64,000 bases of DNA from Opisthocomus hoazin (lineage: Eukaryota > Chordata > Aves > Opisthocomiformes > Opisthocomidae), in assembly GCF_030867145.1 (NCBI RefSeq), contig NC_134419.1, positions 6,847,501 to 6,911,500 of the forward strand. The letters are read 5' to 3'. Position numbers and translations under genes: made by a program. This document shows, in pieces, positions 1-9,258 of the stretch. The notes beneath the pieces were generated by a model. The model saw only the letters and a list, made by a program, of their open reading frames with translations, had not been told where the DNA came from and did not search any database. Position 1 is the first letter of the stretch. Each line of letters opens with the position of its first letter.

Positions 1-3000
1 ATGTACGGATGCCATTTAGTCAGATACAAATAAAAATATGAATTGGAAAAAACATCTAAAGACTTAGAGCCCTAAGTTGCTTTCACACATGCAAAAGAGG
101 ATTTGTGCAAATGAAAGGTAATGTCACCTGTCCTTAACAGTGCCCTTACAGAGAGAGATGGGGACGGCTGCAACGATGTCATGGGGCTGGAGGGTCAAGT
201 GGTAACGGACACCAATGCTGCACTAACAGTGGTCGGATGCACGAACTAAGGGAAATTCCTATAACCACATGGACAAGAGTGAAAGGATTTAAGGAAGTTA
301 GTAGAGGAAAATTTTTAATTGAGAGCTCTTGGAAATCAGGCTGGGAAAAACTAAGAAGAGAGGGGAAGCAGAAGAAACTTTTCTGTGCAGTTTAAAATGC
401 ACAGATTTTGAAGAAATTCATCAAAAGAGAAAGACAATGCATGAAAACAGTAAGCAGAACATTTTAAAACCGAGTATTAAACAAGGGACAAACAAAAGTA
501 GGTTTGGTAATCCCAAAAATAAGAAGGAAGGTTGTGAAAAGTGTTAGTCATTTTGAGCACAGTAGGTAAAATCCAGGAGCCATGGAAGAGTCTTACGTCC
601 AAGTCCTGATCAGAAGTGAACCTGTATTTATACTCTGCTGGGCTTGTGGCTTGTTTTGTGCCTCACTTACTAGATGCAGCAGAAAATAAATTTTAGTTTT
701 AAGTATAATATACAATACTACATATACTACATATAGCTGAAAACTCACAGTACTTTTGTCGAGAATTTTGTTTTAAAATGTAAAAATTATCACAGGTACA
801 GTTGGCAGTTTAAGGGATGTGGCTGCTAGTGAATTTGTTCAACTAACTTTAATTAAAAGGTTTAATTTAAATATCTGTTTGCAATGCATATTACATTAGC
901 ATATCTAAAAGCCATGAGGGGACTGAAGGAATTAGATTTTGTCTAGTTGAAAGACAAGACTGAAAAAGTCAGTCTAATGGACAAGGGATATTTCCAAAGG
1001 TTATTATGCAAATAGAGGAGGATAGTTTTTTAAATGTCCACTTGAAAGGAAAAAAAAAGATTGTAGAAGGATATTAAGTTGTTTGGGGGAAAATAAGGCG
1101 GGGGTGGGGGTGGGTGTTAATACATATAGCTTAAGAAACTTGGTCTCTCCACAGCTAGAAGAGTTTCAGCAGGGAGACTGGAGACTTCCTAGTGGAAGTG
1201 TATGTATACTAGTCCTGTTCTTTCTTGTCCTGGATGGTGGGGGTTTTTTTTACATTTAGCAAAGGTTTTATTAACAAAAACAATGAAACACCTTCCATTC
1301 TTCCACACTCGAGAGAGCTCTCTTTGGCTGAGGCTGTCTCTAATAGCGGTCAGAGGGCAGGGGAGGTCCATGGCTTGTTGACATCATTGATTGTGAGTGG
1401 CAGTAAATAAGACAGGGTAAGTCTGATGCTGCTCTAACTTGGCACCATCGTGCCCAGGTCATAGTGTTCAACTAGATGGAATCTGCTGCCTTCTCTAAGT
1501 CAGCGTGGATGGTGTTTGTTACCATATCTTGCACAGCTAGTCCGTGGCCTCTTCAGCTGCGATGTGGTGAACATTAAAACGCTCCTGGGTGTCATACATC
1601 AGGTGGAAGTGCTTGTAGCATATTGCTCAGGATGGACTTTTGGTCTGAACCCGTGTAGTGTTCTTCTGCAAAGCAACAGAAAGTGTATGTACAGTGGACA
1701 AAAGCTGGAGACACCAGCTGAACTTGCATTGAAATAAGCTTGGTGCGTTGATTTTTACATACTTCTGAATGACTCTTCCAATTGAAATAAAATCTGTGGT
1801 TGGGAGGGTGTATATATGCACACCAGTGTGAGCAAACAACAAAAGAACCTGGTATACTAATACAAGCCTGCAGAAAATCCAGTGTGCAGAATACCAGTTA
1901 CTCATCATGACACTGAGGTGACTTCTCTGATGTATAAGCTGTAGCAATCATGAGATAACCTATGGATCTAAGTGATCAATTGTTGCAAAACGTATGGAAA
2001 AAAGATCTGGGTTCTGTATTTGGGGAAAAAAGTAATCTAGCTTTAAGAATCAGTTTGTGAAATAGATCAAAGAAATGGTATGGATGATGAAAGACACAGG
2101 GTAGGTGACGGGAAGCTCCGTCTGGATGGAGCTCTATAGAAATAGCATTTCACTGTTTTGATCTATCTCCTTGGTCTGTTGGCGGCAGGCTGATTTGTGT
2201 CAGTGTTGTTTCATGTGCAGGGGTATGTGACCAGAAATAGAAGCAAATTAGTGAATCGCACAGACAGCAGGTAATTGAACCGTCACTTTCTTCAGGGTCC
2301 TTTGACACGGTCTGAGACCCTCCTGCCCTTATCTTCTTTGTGCCCTGGGGCTGAGGCTGCCCCACTGCTGCTTGGTCTGCCTGAATGTTGAGGGTGACTT
2401 TGAATGTTTAGTTAGTAGACAGAGGCAGAACATACCAGTCACTCAGATGGAGAGAAAAAGAGTTGACACAGCAGCCTGAGCCTAATTCCTAACAAAAACT
2501 ATGCGTAACAGCCAGCAGAGAAACAGTCTGCTACAGCAAGAGCCCTGCACTAGCTTGAGAAGTGTTGAACAAAGCTGGGTCACCCTTATGCTACAGGCCA
2601 ACCAAAAATAAGTAACATGTAGTTCGACTGTGCTGGTCTTCTAAAAATCATTAGGATGGCACTGTGTTCCTAAGTTTACTCACATTACTTTGAAGCTGAA
2701 ATATTTCCATGCATGGCAAGAGCACACGTTCTGTGCTACACACCTGGAGCCAGTAAGGACCAAGCCGGGGGCAGAGCAAGGTGAAGCAGAGGTACCTCAC
2801 ACAGCATGTAGAGCTGGGGAACTCCTTGCTTCAGGATGTGACCCACCCCTAAAGCTTTTACTTACATTATTTTTGAAAAGGAACCGATATTCATGAAAAC
2901 GTCTTCAGGACTATTTGAATACAAAGAGACTACGGCTGTTTCAGGAAGTCCGCAGGCCGCTAAAGGCTGGAAGAAAGGGACCTGCTCTGCGCAAGCATGG

Positions 3001-4359
3001 CTGTACGGTGGCTCTGGCCTGACACGCGCTCTCAGGCATCTGCGGTCAGCTGCCGTGCGGGTCGGAAGGAGTTAGAGAGACCCTTGGGCTCACCCACCGT
3101 AACACCTTGAGATTAGGAGGCAGACTGGTTTGTGTGTGTCAAATCTATAAGCAAACTCAGTTGCCAACTAGCAAATGCAGTATATTAGAATGTTTTGTGT
3201 ATAGGATGGCTACTGGATGTTGCATGGCAGCTGTTGGAGTCTGTTTGGCTAAATCTGTCTGTGCTGTTGCTTTACAGATTTCCACACAGTCTGGATAAAA
3301 GAAGAGGGAGTTCTTGTTCCAGTTTCTGACTCCAGGGGTGAGCTCCTGGACGAGATGCACCTTGGGAGGTAAATTAACAGTCTTAATTAACTATTGGAAC
3401 ATAATGGATAAAACTAGATTTAATTTCTCTTCCATACCAAATGGTTTCCCTTGCCCAATTTACTCCCCTTCAGCACCTCCAGTTTCCTTCTGGCCTCTGC
3501 AACTCCTTGGAGAGACAAATGTCCACAAGATGGTACTAGGCTACCAGTAGCCCCTACAACGGCTGGTCAGCGAAGGCTGTTGAAATTGCTGTTGGTCAGG
3601 TGTCATCATAGCAATTTACTCAAAAAAAAGGTTATTTATCTTGTTTTCTGTTAGCGGCATTCAGGCCAAAATATCCATGTGAGGATTTTTAATAAAACAA
3701 AGTTCCGACAGGAACCTTAGCAAATACTTGCTGTGACTGATGCCCTGCACACTCGCAGCTGTTTCACACTGGATACCTTCATCATTGCCGTTGGAGCCAC
3801 TTCCAATTTAAACTGATTTAGTAGAGAAGAATGAGGCCAGGAATTAGAGTAGCTTTATGAATCTGTGTTTTGGCACAATTAAAAAAAGAGAAATTTGACC
3901 TAATGTATTATAAATACCTCCTTTGCTTTAAGCAATTATTGTAATCTATCACATTGATCCAGCCAACACAAACATGCACTACATTTTGCATGCTAAAAAA
4001 TGGTTCGAAAAGGCTTGAATAAATTTTCAATACTGTACAAGCTGCTGGTGAAATACCTCAGCGATTAGCTCTGCTCCTCGCGTGACTCAGACCCGCTGGC
4101 GACACTGCTGACTAATGACTTGCAAAATTTTTTGTTAAAGGCACAGGTGTACTTTTAAATGGTGGACCAGTTCTGAAGTCAATGGCATTTCAGGGTTTGA
4201 AAAGTTTTGTTACGTTGGCTCATGTCAAATTAGTGCTTGATTTTTTTTTTTTTTAACACTCCACCTATGATCGTGTTAATCCTGTTGTGGCTAGATTCAA
4301 GTTCTTCCTGAAAAATATCTTAGATTACTGAAATACTCCGTAAGCAGTGTTTCATATTG
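1..4359. other. Upstream intergenic DNA, no gene recognised
   Basis: AT-rich, non-repetitive DNA upstream of the LRP8 promoter. Open frames here are short (110 codons or fewer), lack recognisable domains and have no exon-like structure. Short A/T runs and a G-rich stretch near 1098-1113 are the only low-complexity features. No RNA gene is visible. It may contain distal regulatory elements of LRP8, but nothing in the sequence proves this. Confidence 0.6.
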
Positions 4360-4373
4360 TCATATATAGTTCA
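4360..4373. repeat. Left copy of putative CR1 target-site duplication
   Basis: The 14-mer TCATATATAGTTCA directly abuts the CR1 3' end. It matches 13 of 14 bases of the segment at 4960-4973 on the other side of the element. Inferred to be a target-site duplication. The AT-rich composition makes a chance match possible. Confidence 0.55.
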
Positions 4374-4959
4374 CAGAATCACAGAATCCCAGCATGGCAG
4401 GGGTTGGAAGGGACCTCTGTGGGTCATCTAGTCCAACCCCCCTGCCGAAGCAGGGTCACCTACAGCAGGCTGCAGAGGACCGCGTCCAGGCGGGTCTTGA
4501 ATATCTCCAGAGGAGACTCCACAACCTCCCTCGGCAGCCTGGGCCAGTGCTCTGTCACCCTCAGAGGGAAGAAGTTCTTCCTCATGTTCAGATGGAACTT
4601 CCTCTGCTTCGATTTGTGCCCATTGCCCCTTGTCCTGTCACTGGGCACCACTGAAAAGAGCTTGGCCCCGTCCTCCTGACACCCACCCTTCAGATATCTA
4701 CAAGCATATATTAGGTCCCCTCGCAGCCTTCTCTTCTTCAGGCTGAACAAGCCCAGCTCCCTCAGCCTCTCCTCACAGGAGAGATGTTCCAGTCCCCTCA
4801 TCATCCTCGTAGCCCTCCGCTGGACTCTCTCCAGTAGCTCCTCATCTTTCTTGAAGTGGGGAGCCCAGAACTGGACACAGTGCTCCAGATGGGGCCTCAC
4901 TAGGGCAGAGTAGAGGGGAAGGAGAAACTCCCGGACGCACTCCTGTTAATGCATTATAT
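4374..4959 (-). mobile_element. CR1 LINE, 5'-truncated, reverse-transcriptase C-terminal end plus 3' UTR
   Basis: The segment begins with the reverse complement of a CR1 3' end (repeated CACAGAATC, then GGTTGGAAGGGACCTCTGTG). On the minus strand an open frame (4460-4900, 146 codons) reads as the C-terminal tail of CR1 ORF2: it starts [19 protein letters not shown] and contains [11 protein letters not shown] and [14 protein letters not shown] text (here [19 protein letters not shown]), characteristic of the end of the CR1 polymerase. The element is truncated at its 5' end (right side here), as is usual for CR1, so it cannot encode an active enzyme. The frame is still open, suggesting a relatively young copy. 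The boundaries were chosen from a near-identical 14-bp sequence at 4360-4373 and 4960-4973. Confidence 0.93.
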
Positions 4960-4973
4960 TCATATATAATTCA
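4960..4973. repeat. Right copy of putative CR1 target-site duplication
   Basis: TCATATATAATTCA, one mismatch from the left copy at 4360-4373, lies just past the truncated 5' end of the CR1 copy. Confidence 0.55.
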
Positions 4974-5228
4974 TACATCGTCACAGTAAGATTACTGAAA
5001 CACGCAATTAAGCGGAGGGGACCCCATCGGCACCGCCACCGCGCGGTCCCCCCGGCGGGAGAGCTGCGGGAACAACCCGGCGACTTCCAGGCCCATTTAA
5101 ATGCGTACGCGCGTGTTTAATTAAGGAAATTTCAGATCGCGGACGAGGGAGTCCCTCCCTCCGCAGCCAGGCCCGGAACCGCGCTCCCATCCGCGGCGCT
5201 TCCGGGCGCTGCCTCCCGCAGGTGGCCG

Positions 5229-5303
5229 CGCGCGTACGGTCCCTCCGGGGCTCGTCCCGCCGGCGGAGCCGGCGGAACGAGCCCCGGAGGGACCGTACGC
5301 GCG
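5229..5303. repeat. Near-perfect 35-bp inverted repeat in the LRP8 promoter or 5' UTR
   Basis: The arms at 5229-5263 and 5269-5303 are reverse complements over 35 bp with one mismatch (C at 5256 opposite A at 5276). They are separated by the 5-nt spacer CGGAG. Pairing continues for a further four base pairs (5224-5227 with 5305-5308) after one mismatch. The stem is more than 70% GC. It could form a DNA cruciform or, if transcribed, a very stable RNA hairpin about 190 nt before the start codon. A foldback sequencing or assembly artefact is the main alternative. Confidence 0.95.
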
Positions 5304-5490
5304 GGGCCGCGCTTCCTCGCTCGCTCTCTCTCCGGGGGCCGCGCCGAGCGGCGGCGCGCAGGGCCCGCCCAGCGGGGCGCGTCACGGCGCGGCGGCGACG
5401 CGCGGCGGGGCGGGCCCGGTCGGCACGGGGCAGCGAGCGGCGCGGCGGTTGCGCGCACCCCGCACACGGCGGCGGAGGGGAGCGAGCACC

Positions 5491-5560
5491 ATGTGCCGGC
5501 CAGCGCTCGCCCGGCTGCTGCTCCTCCAGCTGCTGCTGCTGAAGCTGCATCTCGGCAAAG
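5491..5560 (+). CDS. LRP8: LRP8 (apoE receptor 2) coding exon 1: start codon and signal peptide
   Basis: LRP8 is a single-pass receptor of the LDL-receptor family that binds reelin and apoE-containing particles and signals through Dab1 in neurons. This exon encodes 23 residues plus the first base of codon 24. They start MCRPALARLLLLQLLLLKLH, with a basic residue early and a long Leu-rich core typical of a secretory signal peptide. The ATG is the first in its frame, has A at -3 (ACCATG), and follows a GC-rich leader with no in-frame ATG. The exon ends ...GGCAAAG before a consensus donor (GTGGGT at 5561), phase 1. Joining to the acceptor at 6266 gives the codon G|GG (Gly24) and keeps the frame open into the LDL-A module. 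The signal is shorter than I would expect for mammalian LRP8, so an unseen upstream start cannot be excluded. CTG-repeat-like coding (5514-5542) could vary in length between individuals. The identity rests mainly on exon 2. Confidence 0.85.
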
Positions 5561-6265
5561 GTGGGTCCGGCCCGGCTCGGCCCGGCGCTCCCGGGGAAGG
5601 GGGCGAGGGGTTCCGCTTTGCCCGGGTGCCCACTCCCCCCGGGTCCCCCCTCCCCCCCACCCCGGGTGAGGGTTGGGACCCGGGCGCGCTCTTCGGCTGC
5701 AACCCGAGCGCCGGTGACAGGAGCTGCCGCTTTTAATCCCTTCCTGAGGGGATTTCTGCCTCGGCACCGCGGCTGCAGAGCAGATCCGCTCCGTGTCCCG
5801 TCCGTGTCCCCCCCCCCGCCCTCAACTTTAGCTGGGTCAGTTCCCTTCTCCCGGGACGGCGCCGGTGCCCGTTATCCCCCGAGTCCCCGGGTATCTGCGC
5901 GTTTTGCCCCGGGAAGGGATGCGCAGGAGCTCCCAGCATCGGTGTGCTTTGCGATTTTTCTTTGTCTTTGGCGTTTCGGATTTACCCATCTTCTGTTCCC
6001 TACGTCCTTCTCCCCCCCGCCTTTAAAACAATGCGGGAAAGCACGGGAACGGTCCCTTTTATCCCCGCACAAAGCAGCCCCGGCATCACGGCCGTCCTCC
6101 CGCCGAGCCCCTCTGCCCTGGCGAGCCCAGCCCCAGCCCCTACCCTGGGCTGGCGGCTCCCGGCGCCCTGCCCGGCGTGTGCGCGGCCGGGGAGGGGGCG
6201 GCCCGGGGATACCCCCGCCGTGGGAGCGCGCCCCGCTGACCCAGGCGCGGCCCCGTGTCTCGCAG
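5561..6265 (+). other. LRP8: LRP8 intron 1 (705 bp)
   Basis: The donor is GTGGGT at 5561 and the acceptor is TGTCTCGCAG ending at 6265. The intron is phase 1 and lies wholly inside the CpG island. Its polypyrimidine tract is weak and GC-rich, so exon definition may matter for correct splicing. It contains long C runs, including a G-quadruplex-capable block at 5635-5663 (G-rich on the template strand) and a C10 run at 5808-5817. Long open frames crossing it on both strands are a by-product of GC richness and show no recognisable domain. Confidence 0.82.
5635..5663 (-). other. G-quadruplex / i-motif candidate in intron 1
   Basis: Four C runs of 6, 6, 7 and 4 (5635-5640, 5645-5650, 5652-5658, 5660-5663) are separated by spacers of 4, 1 and 1 nt. 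On the minus strand, which is the template for LRP8, this is a canonical G3+N1-7 quadruplex pattern just downstream of exon 1. Confidence 0.75.
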
Positions 6266-6385
6266 GGGCCGTCAAGGAGTGCGAGGAGGACCAGTTCCAG
6301 TGCCGGAACGCTCGGTGCATCCCCGCCGTCTGGAAGTGCGACGAGGACGACGACTGCTCGGATAACAGCGACGAGGCGGATTGCC
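6266..6385 (+). CDS. LRP8: LRP8 coding exon 2: first LDL-receptor class A ligand-binding module
   Basis: This 120-bp exon, phase 1 at both ends as in other LDL-receptor-family class A exons, encodes residues 24-63 plus the first base of the next codon. The module runs from C29 to C63 with six cysteines (29, 36, 41, 48, 54, 63). It carries the calcium cage acids D49, D53, D59 and E60, and W46, which in this fold docks a ligand lysine. The stretch CEEDQFQCR followed by WKCDEDDDC is the signature that points to LRP8 rather than VLDLR or LDLR, whose first modules have CDG at this position. The acceptor is CGCAG at 6261-6265 and the donor is GTGAGT at 6386-6391. Repeats 2 onward, the EGF/beta-propeller region, the membrane segment and the cytoplasmic NPxY tail must lie beyond the window. 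A close paralogue is possible but less likely. Confidence 0.9.
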
Positions 6386-6460
6386 GTGAGTGTCCGTCCG
6401 CGGGCACGGCGGGCCCGGCCTGGAAGCGCTCGCTTCCCGGCAGCGCTGCGCCTCTTTTTT

Positions 6461-6480
6461 ATGAATGAATGAATGAATGA
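6461..6480. repeat. (ATGA)5 microsatellite
   Basis: Five perfect ATGA units, 76 bp into intron 2 and close to the exon 2 donor. Potentially length-polymorphic. Confidence 0.95.
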
Positions 6481-8483
6481 AGTCGCGCCGTCCCCGGCTC
6501 CCGCGCCGATTGGCTGCCGGGAGCAGCAGATCGGTGACGCGGCAGCGGGCCGGCCGCGCGGAGCGCAGCTCGCGGCGGGGTAGCGGCTCCTGCATGCCGG
6601 CCGCGGCCGGGCTGCGCGGCCGGGGACACCCGGAGGGTCGTGCGGGAGCCCGCTCCGTGCCGGCTCCCTGCCGGCTCCCTGCCCTCTCCCTGCCCGCACC
6701 CTGCCCGCCGACAGGCTCCACCCGCGCCTCCAGCAGCGTTTCTGCTCAGGGCGCCGAAAGGGAGTGGCGCGGTTCGTGTGCTCCGGGGAGCCGGGAGAGG
6801 TGCCTGGCCCCGAGGGAGCCCAGTGACAGGTGCTGGTGTGAAACGCTGCTTACTCCTAAGCATCCCGCAAGATACGGGGTTGGTGTGAGTTTTGTGTTTG
6901 AAGATACGTTTGCGGTTGTGGTGAGGAGGAGGGAGCTGAACAGGTAGCACTGCTTGGCAGTGTCAGCTGTGTAACACTGATGGGTTCCCTGGTAGTGTAA
7001 GGGGAGAGAGGGCAAGGAGATACCTACTTTCAGTGCTGGGAAGATGGCAGTCTTGCCTTCTCCTGTGGTGTGGCCCTGGTACATGTAAGTGGCACGCAGT
7101 AAACTTTGGGTAGTTCGTAGGGTTGTGCTGTTATTACCTCTGTTATTTCACTTACAGCTTCTGACAGCCTAGGAGAATTGGTCTCAACCGTGGAGTGTAA
7201 GAAGCATCTCTAAAAGAAGTTATGGAGCCTAAGTCTTAGAGAAGTATCTTTAGTTTGCACTTTTAAGTTCCAAATATTGCAGCAGGTACCACGCATCTCT
7301 TGAATTAGGTCTGTAGGGTAACAGACATTGAATGTGCATCAGGTTATAATTCACTGAAGGAACTCTTGAAATGTCGTAGACCAGGGTATATATCAAGAAA
7401 AGAAGAGTCACTGGTTACGTGTTTTTCCGTATGTAAGTATCCTATTACCAGCTTCACTGATAAGTGTGTGTCAGGTGATGCTCAGAGTGAAGTCTGGGTA
7501 GATTGGATTAAGCAGAGCAGGGATTCCCAAACCCTTGTTCATGGGAAACATCTTGATGTTGCAACATGAAACATAACATTTATTTCTGGTGCTTTTCTAT
7601 TCAGAGACCTGATAGGCTTTATATGTGCCTAAGTTCATGATACAGGGAGTTAGCATCATTGCTTGTTTCAGATATAGAAACGGTTTCTGCAGGAATTATG
7701 TTGGCAGTAGTTAGAGGCAACTTGGATTTGGAATGTTTCAGATTACGGAAGACACTGGGAAGCCATGGCTGACCTCAAACTAGCTCGGACTCCTGTATAG
7801 TCATAACTGGGTGAGTTTTCTCAGAGGTGTACAAGTTTCCAGAGAGAGACACTAATCTATGGAAGTGCTGGCAATCTCTGAACAGGCTGGTAATGGTATT
7901 CTTGAAGCTTTCTGTTTGAAAGTCCCTCTGTGCGCTGTTGTACAAAGGCTTGGTGAGCTGCAGGTGACCTGTGGGCTGTGCTTTGGGAACTGCAGTTCCG
8001 CAGATTGGGATCATGGCTGGAGTGGCATCTTGAGGAGCAGATTCTGCACCCCACACTCCACACTGAATTTTGTTGCCTGAGCTCCTTGCCTAGCACGAGT
8101 GAGTGGGTCAGTATCTGGGCTGCATTTTTATCTTTCCCCTTTCCTTGTGATCCGCCCTCTAAGCATTGTGTCAGAGAAGAGAGTGTAAAACCACATTGTG
8201 TTGAATATCAGCTCTGTGTGAATTGTGCTGTCTTAGAATGGTTAGACGGATAATTGCCTCTGATTTAGTTTTATTTCAGAGGGTTTTTAGAGTTGTTGGG
8301 TTTGGGGGTGGTAAAAATATGATGGCTAGAATGTAGTAGAATAGTGACTTTTGAGATACTACGAAAGAGAATTTTTGGGTGTGGAGGCATCAGGAAGAGT
8401 TCTTTGCTTTAATCTGGACTTGGCGTTTATTACCGATTGGGAAGTATACTACAGAAATTACTCATGGACTGTTAATTTAGTTC

Positions 8484-8497
8484 ATATATATATATAT
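8484..8497. repeat. Short (AT)n microsatellite
   Basis: About seven AT units in an AT-rich intronic stretch. Confidence 0.85.
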
Positions 8498-9194
8498 TGA
8501 CTTTGCAGTTGTTTCTCCAAGCAATCTGAAAGAGATTTAAATTGCATTTTTCACACACATTTTTCTCGCTTACGTTGTTGCTGAACACTGCTTTTAAAAA
8601 TGCATACCACTGTATGTATGTAATATACATATGTAATGTTTAGAGTTTTACTTACTGGGTGAAAGGACATGTTCCATGTTTTTGCTTCTAGATATCACCT
8701 CTGCTATCACTGCTGTAATAAACAGATATTTATTTTAAAATATTTTATGAACATATGCACTGGAAGAAATTGTTCTGGAAAACTCAGCATGCTGGAGTGG
8801 TGATGGAGAGGGAAAAGAAAATGCAGGTAGCTGGCTGGTGATGAGTACTGATATGGCCCCTGATAACCCCTGTAATTACTTGCTGATGGTTTTTCCAGAG
8901 TTGATAATGTATTTGTGATAGCTCATAGCTGTTTGTATATATCCTCCCTTGTTGAAGAGCTAGGATGGTCTTCACTTGTGTTAAGAATTGGTTTATGAAA
9001 CAAGTCTGTGCTTATGGTAGACACTGTATATCCACTGGAAGGTTTTTGTAACCAAGAGTACCTTGAACAGTTCTGGAAGGAGATAATTTTTGGTTTTGTT
9101 TTTTGTGCCACACAGGGATTTGACAACCTGGCAGTACTCCATGTGCTTTCTGCTAGAGCCATCTTTGCATAAAGAGTGACATTGTTGGGGTTTT

Positions 9195-9258
9195 GGGGGG
9201 GGGGAGGGTAGTATTGTTTGTCCCGCTCCCCCCCCCCCCCCCCCCCCATCGTCCCCCC
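9195..9258. repeat. Poly-G/poly-C foldback tract
   Basis: A G10 run (9195-9204, followed by AGGG) is followed 23 nt later by a C20 run (9228-9247) and a C6 run (9253-9258). The G and C runs can pair, and the flanking A/T and G/C also pair in part, so the tract can fold as a hairpin. It is also followed by a small direct repeat, GGTAAAATG twice, at 9259-9279. Homopolymer length here is unlikely to be exact in the assembly. Confidence 0.9.

Larger units (their letters stand above)
5010..6840 (+). promoter_or_regulatory. LRP8: CpG island and presumed LRP8 promoter
   Basis: Composition switches sharply from AT-rich DNA to very GC- and CpG-rich DNA near 5010 and returns to background after about 6840. 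The island spans the DNA just upstream of the LRP8 start codon, exon 1, intron 1, exon 2 and the first few hundred bases of intron 2. GC boxes that fit Sp1/KLF binding include GGGGCGGG at 5407-5414 and CCCGCCC at 5364-5370. There is no convincing TATA box near the expected start, which fits a broad CpG-island promoter. The transcription start site cannot be placed from sequence alone; somewhere around 5300-5480 is likely. A large inverted repeat (5229-5303) sits inside this region. Confidence 0.8.

Noticed and set aside
5132..6721. Several open frames of 100-300 codons on both strands across the CpG island
   Set aside because: GC-rich DNA has few stops. Products are Arg/Pro/Ala-rich low-complexity text crossing exon 1, intron 1 and exon 2 in wrong frames. 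Some repeat the same peptide on both strands only because of the inverted repeat at 5229-5303.
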